Below are positions 51,012 through 53,372 of a stretch of DNA of 53,372 nt, one piece after another (position 1 is the first letter of the stretch; the number at the start of each line of letters is the position of its first letter). The position numbers were made by a program, and so were the translations under genes. The notes below the pieces were generated by a model. That model saw only the letters and a program-made list of their open reading frames with translations, searched no databases and had not been told where the DNA came from. The stretch is from Eubacteriales bacterium (GTDB lineage Bacteria; Bacillota; Clostridia; Oscillospirales; Oscillospiraceae), in contig JAUNSH010000014.1 of assembly GCA_030539285.1 (NCBI GenBank), positions 1-53,372 on the forward strand, written 5' to 3'.

Positions 51012-51275
51012 CAATAGGCAAGAGCGTGCAGCGGGTTGTCCTGTTGCAGCGTTCGGTACATGCCGAAGGAGCGGCGCTGACGGCGGCAGTATCTCTCTTG
51101 CCCGGTGATCTCATTTCCCCGCAGCGTAAAGGATTTGACTTTTTCTCCTACTGAATCTATACTACTCTCATCAGGATTCTCAGTGGATTCAATGAAAGCG
51201 GGTAAAACCAGTTTTATGGTATGGCGGTGCCATTGATCACGAAGACCGGTCTGAAAACACAGGGCTTGCCCGGCC
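51012..51275 (-). other. Open reading stretch without start, possible gene remnant
   Basis: One minus-strand frame stays open for about 88 codons (parts: DQWHRHTIKLVLPAFIESTE, KSFTLRGNEITGQERYC, SFGMYRTLQQDNPLHALAY) to a TGA at 51012-51014, but has no ATG/GTG with a ribosome binding site. It overlaps the otnK promoter on the other strand. No family recognised; it may be a fossil or chance. Confidence 0.25.
51135..51163 (+). promoter_or_regulatory. Sigma-A promoter of otnK-otnC
   Basis: TTGACT (51135-51140), 17-bp spacer, TATACT (51158-51163); leader of about 130 bases. Confidence 0.8.
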
Positions 51276-51299
51276 TGCCGCTATCGAAAGGAGCAGATT

Positions 51300-52568
51300 A
51301 TGGAACAAGGCTTGATTTTTGGCTGTATTGCCGATGACTTCACCGGAGGCAGCGATGCCGCATCCTTTTTGGCAGCTGGTGGGATGAATACGATCCTCTA
51401 CAGCGGCATCCCGAGTCCCGGATTTCGGCTTCCAGAGGACTGCGAAGCCGTCGTGATCGCGCTGAAATCACGCACCCAGGAAACCTCGGTGGCAGTTGCG
51501 GATTCCCTGGGCGCTGTCCGGTGGCTTCAGGAGCAGGGAGCCACGCACTTCTATATCAAATACTGCTCTACCTTCGACTCCACACCGTCCGGAAATATTG
51601 GACCGGTCGTGGACGCCGCGCTTGAATTCCTGGATGTTCCCTGCACGCTCCTCTGTCCCGCCCTCCCCGCCAACGGCAGAACCGTTAAAGACGGCATCCT
51701 CTATGTCAATGGTGTGCCCTTGGCTGAAAGCCCCATGAAGGATCATCCGCTGACCCCCATGTGGGAGAGCCGTATTTCCAAGCTTATGGAACCGCAAAGC
51801 AAATATCCCGCCATGGAGCTCCCCTCCCAATTGCTGCGGGGACGCAGACAGGATATGATGGACGTGATCTCGGACTTTTCAAAGGGACAGGAGCACTGCT
51901 ATCTGATCCCGGATTATACCGTCGATACCGACGCGGAGGTCATCGCGGATGCCTTTGGCAGCTTTAAGGTCCTCAGCGGCGGCTCAGGCCTTTTGACAGC
52001 GCTGGCCAGGCGGCTGAAAAAAGGAGGTGCCCCGCAAACTGTTTCTACCCGAACCAGTGGCCCCGCCGTGATCCTCGCCGGCAGCTGTTCCGTCGCGACC
52101 AACGCACAGACGAACTACTATCTCTCCCATGGCGGTGCGGCGGTCCGCCTGGAGGATGCGCAGATATTGAACGGCCGTCAAACGCCAGATGCCCTGTGGG
52201 CACAGGCACGGACACTGGATACTGACGCGCCGCTGATCTACGCCTGGGAATCTTCTGAGGGATTGAAGGCGAAAAGGAACGCCGAAGGGAAAGCCCTCTC
52301 GGCGCTGATTGAAAAAACGCTGGCGGAAACGGCCGCGTTGGCTGCGGCGGATGGCGTACGGCGGATCATTGTGGCCGGCGGCGAAACCTCCGGAGCCGTT
52401 ACCCGCCGTCTGGGGTACCGCACTTTCCGAATCGGACAGAGCATCGCCCCCGGTGTGCCCATTCTGATCCCTCTGGAGCAGCCGGATGTCCGGCTGGTTC
52501 TGAAATCCGGAAACTTTGGACAGGAAGATTTTTTCAGCCGCGCGCTGACTATGACGAAGGAGTTATGA
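51300..52568 (+). CDS. otnK: Four-carbon acid sugar kinase (3-oxo-tetronate kinase, DUF1537)
   Basis: 422-aa cytoplasmic kinase that phosphorylates 3-oxo-tetronate at C4. N-terminal substrate domain begins FGCIADDFTGGSDAASFLAA (DDxTG motif), with KYCSTFDSTPSGNIGPV and PALPANGRTVKDG; the C-terminal ATP domain has VLSGGSGLL, ILAGSCSVATNAQ, IVAGGETSGAV and LKSGNFGQEDFF. AAGGAG precedes the ATG. First gene of a pair with the decarboxylase-type aldolase. Strand composition and the adjacent tRNA suggest an accessory catabolic unit. Confidence 0.92.
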   Translation: MEQGLIFGCIADDFTGGSDAASFLAAGGMNTILYSGIPSPGFRLPEDCEAVVIALKSRTQETSVAVADSLGAVRWLQEQGATHFYIKYCSTFDSTPSGNIGPVVDAALEFLDVPCTLLCPALPANGRTVKDGILYVNGVPLAESPMKDHPLTPMWESRISKLMEPQSKYPAMELPSQLLRGRRQDMMDVISDFSKGQEHCYLIPDYTVDTDAEVIADAFGSFKVLSGGSGLLTALARRLKKGGAPQTVSTRTSGPAVILAGSCSVATNAQTNYYLSHGGAAVRLEDAQILNGRQTPDALWAQARTLDTDAPLIYAWESSEGLKAKRNAEGKALSALIEKTLAETAALAAADGVRRIIVAGGETSGAVTRRLGYRTFRIGQSIAPGVPILIPLEQPDVRLVLKSGNFGQEDFFSRALTMTKEL

Positions 52569-52569
52569 T

Positions 52570-53166
52570 ATGGACACTTTGGAAGAAATACTGGAATTGG
52601 CATGCTGGATCGCCAAGAGCTACTTTGACCGGGGCATGGGCTCCGGGACCTCGGGGAATATGAGCTTCCTCCACGACGGTCATGTGTATATCACCGCGAG
52701 CGGAACCTGCTTCGGCAGGCTCCGCCCGGAGGATTTCAGCTGTGTCGATCTGCAGGGCAGTTTGGTTTCCGGAAAGAAACCAAGTAAGGAATGGCCGCTG
52801 CATTTGGCTGTATATCAGCACGACAACACCTGTGGTGCCGTGATCCACATCCACAGCACCTACAGCGTTCTTTGGAGCTGCCTGGAACACGACAATGAGG
52901 ATGACTGCATTCCTGACTACACGCCCTATCTGCGTATGAAGCTGGGCAGCGTCAGTCTCGTGGACTATGCCGCCCCGGGTTCCCCGGAACTGATGTGCGC
53001 GTTCCGTCGGAAACTGGATGTCTCCAACGGCTGGCTTCTGCGCAACCATGGTCTGGTGGCACCCGGAAAAACGCTGATGGACGCCTTCACTGCCAGCGAA
53101 GAGCTGGAGGAAAGCTGCCGCATTGCATGGGAGCTGCGCGGTCAGCACTGCCGGAAAATCCGCTGA
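52570..53166 (+). CDS. otnC: Class II aldolase/adducin protein, 3-oxo-tetronate 4-phosphate decarboxylase type
   Basis: 198-aa zinc enzyme. Class II aldolase features: GMGSGTSGNMSFLHDGHVYI, the two metal His in AVIHIHSTYS (about residues 94-96) and the third in LLRNHGLVAPG. Paired with otnK, the likely reaction is decarboxylation of 3-oxo-tetronate 4-phosphate to a triose phosphate. AAGGAG overlaps the end of otnK; one base separates the genes. The dehydrogenase and isomerase of the pathway (OtnD, OtnI) and a transporter are not in the window downstream. Confidence 0.88.
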   Translation: MDTLEEILELACWIAKSYFDRGMGSGTSGNMSFLHDGHVYITASGTCFGRLRPEDFSCVDLQGSLVSGKKPSKEWPLHLAVYQHDNTCGAVIHIHSTYSVLWSCLEHDNEDDCIPDYTPYLRMKLGSVSLVDYAAPGSPELMCAFRRKLDVSNGWLLRNHGLVAPGKTLMDAFTASEELEESCRIAWELRGQHCRKIR

Positions 53167-53247
53167 TGCCTTCCATGATCTCCCCGCCCTCTGGAAGAAT
53201 ACCCGGTAGATAAGAACAGGCGGAATGTTATGCTGTGATTCTTTCAT

Positions 53248-53273
53248 AACCACCGGCCGTGCCGGTGGTTTTC
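53248..53273 (+). terminator. Terminator of otnK-otnC
   Basis: AACCACCGGC-cgt-GCCGGTGGTT (53248-53270) followed by TTCC; four T at 53269-53272. The 18 bases 53244-53261 recur at 17235-17252. Confidence 0.85.
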
Positions 53274-53281
53274 CTAAATAC

Positions 53282-53318
53282 AAGAAAAACCGCCGAAACC
53301 CAAGAGATTTCAGCGGTT
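53282..53318 (-). terminator. Terminator of tRNA-Thr
   Basis: Minus strand: AAACCGCTGAAATC, loop, GGTTTCGGCGGTTT, then TTC. It starts right after the tRNA CCA end. Confidence 0.75.
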
Positions 53319-53372
53319 TGGAGCTGCTAGCCAGATTTGAACTGGCGACCTCATCCTTACCAAGGATGCGCT
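53319..53372 (-). tRNA. tRNA-Thr (anticodon GGT), 3' part
   Basis: Minus strand: anticodon arm CATCC-TTGGTAA-GGATG with GGT, T arm GCCAG-TTCAAAT-CTGGC, acceptor 3' strand TAGCAGC, discriminator T and encoded CCA (53319-53321). The 5' half lies beyond the window edge. Confidence 0.92.

Overview
The window (about 53 kb, GC-rich outside a few islands) looks like the chromosome of an endospore-forming clostridial Firmicute, most likely of the Oscillospirales/Oscillospiraceae type. Support: a spoIIGA-sigE pair, Rex, an HrcA/CIRCE-controlled clpB, DUF951, DUF554 and DUF975 proteins, sigma-A promoters mostly of the form TTGACT/TTGAAA-17-TATAAT/TATACT, and several families of intergenic palindromes that I recognise from gut Clostridia. 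There is no rRNA, CRISPR array or intact phage. The family placement is inference from gene content, not a computed phylogeny.

Layout. 1-1.7 kb: rpsB (5' cut by the window edge) and tsf. 1.7-2.7 kb: about 1 kb of repeats and a decayed gene fragment. 2.7-9.8 kb: a DUF362 ferredoxin, rodA, a frameshifted Na+:amino-acid symporter and galK-galT. 9.9-10.7 kb: tRNA-Ala(GGC) followed by an att-like partial copy of its anticodon arm and remnants of a tyrosine integrase and a C39-like peptidase, i.e. a decayed integrated element. 10.9-12.8 kb: an ECF sigma factor and membrane partner with an autoregulatory-type promoter. 13-17 kb: accessory genes (TfoX-C-like, MFS, phosphoesterase, TIGR04076, small ORF, SWIM zinc finger). 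17.2-20.7 kb: an ATP-grasp ligase with two alpha/beta-hydrolase esterases, one promoter, interrupted by a 400-bp GIY-YIG element with inverted-repeat ends. 21-29 kb: uracil permease; cutC and an alanine/glycine symporter divergent from a LysR-VanX-like-YbaK operon; two CobW-type GTPases, one with an extreme His-rich loop, the other fused to a YcgQ-like domain. 29-33 kb: rarA, DUF951, spoIIGA-sigE, rex. 33-41.5 kb: DUF975, ABC exporter plus DMT transporter, RluA-type pseudouridine synthase, MATE, clpB. 42-44.7 kb: polar amino-acid ABC importer. 44.8-50.1 kb: zinc-type ArsR regulator and a four-gene envelope operon (GT2-GtrA fusion, phosphodiester glycosidase, 651-aa anchored protein, PAP2 phosphatase). 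50.2-53.4 kb: DUF554 protein, otnK-otnC tetronate catabolism pair, and the 3' half of tRNA-Thr(GGT) on the minus strand.

How parts fit together. The VanX-like lipoprotein (D-Ala release) and the alanine symporter share one divergent promoter region with a LysR regulator, suggesting a recycling circuit for cell-wall alanine. The four-gene envelope operon has the parts for lipid-linked sugar export, extracytoplasmic processing and lipid-carrier dephosphorylation. The ATP-grasp/esterase cluster has no assigned pathway here and is the best candidate for undescribed chemistry. Two genes carry one-base contractions in homopolymers (symporter at 6144-6148, GIY-YIG at 19604-19608), which could be real phase-variable decay or assembly error.
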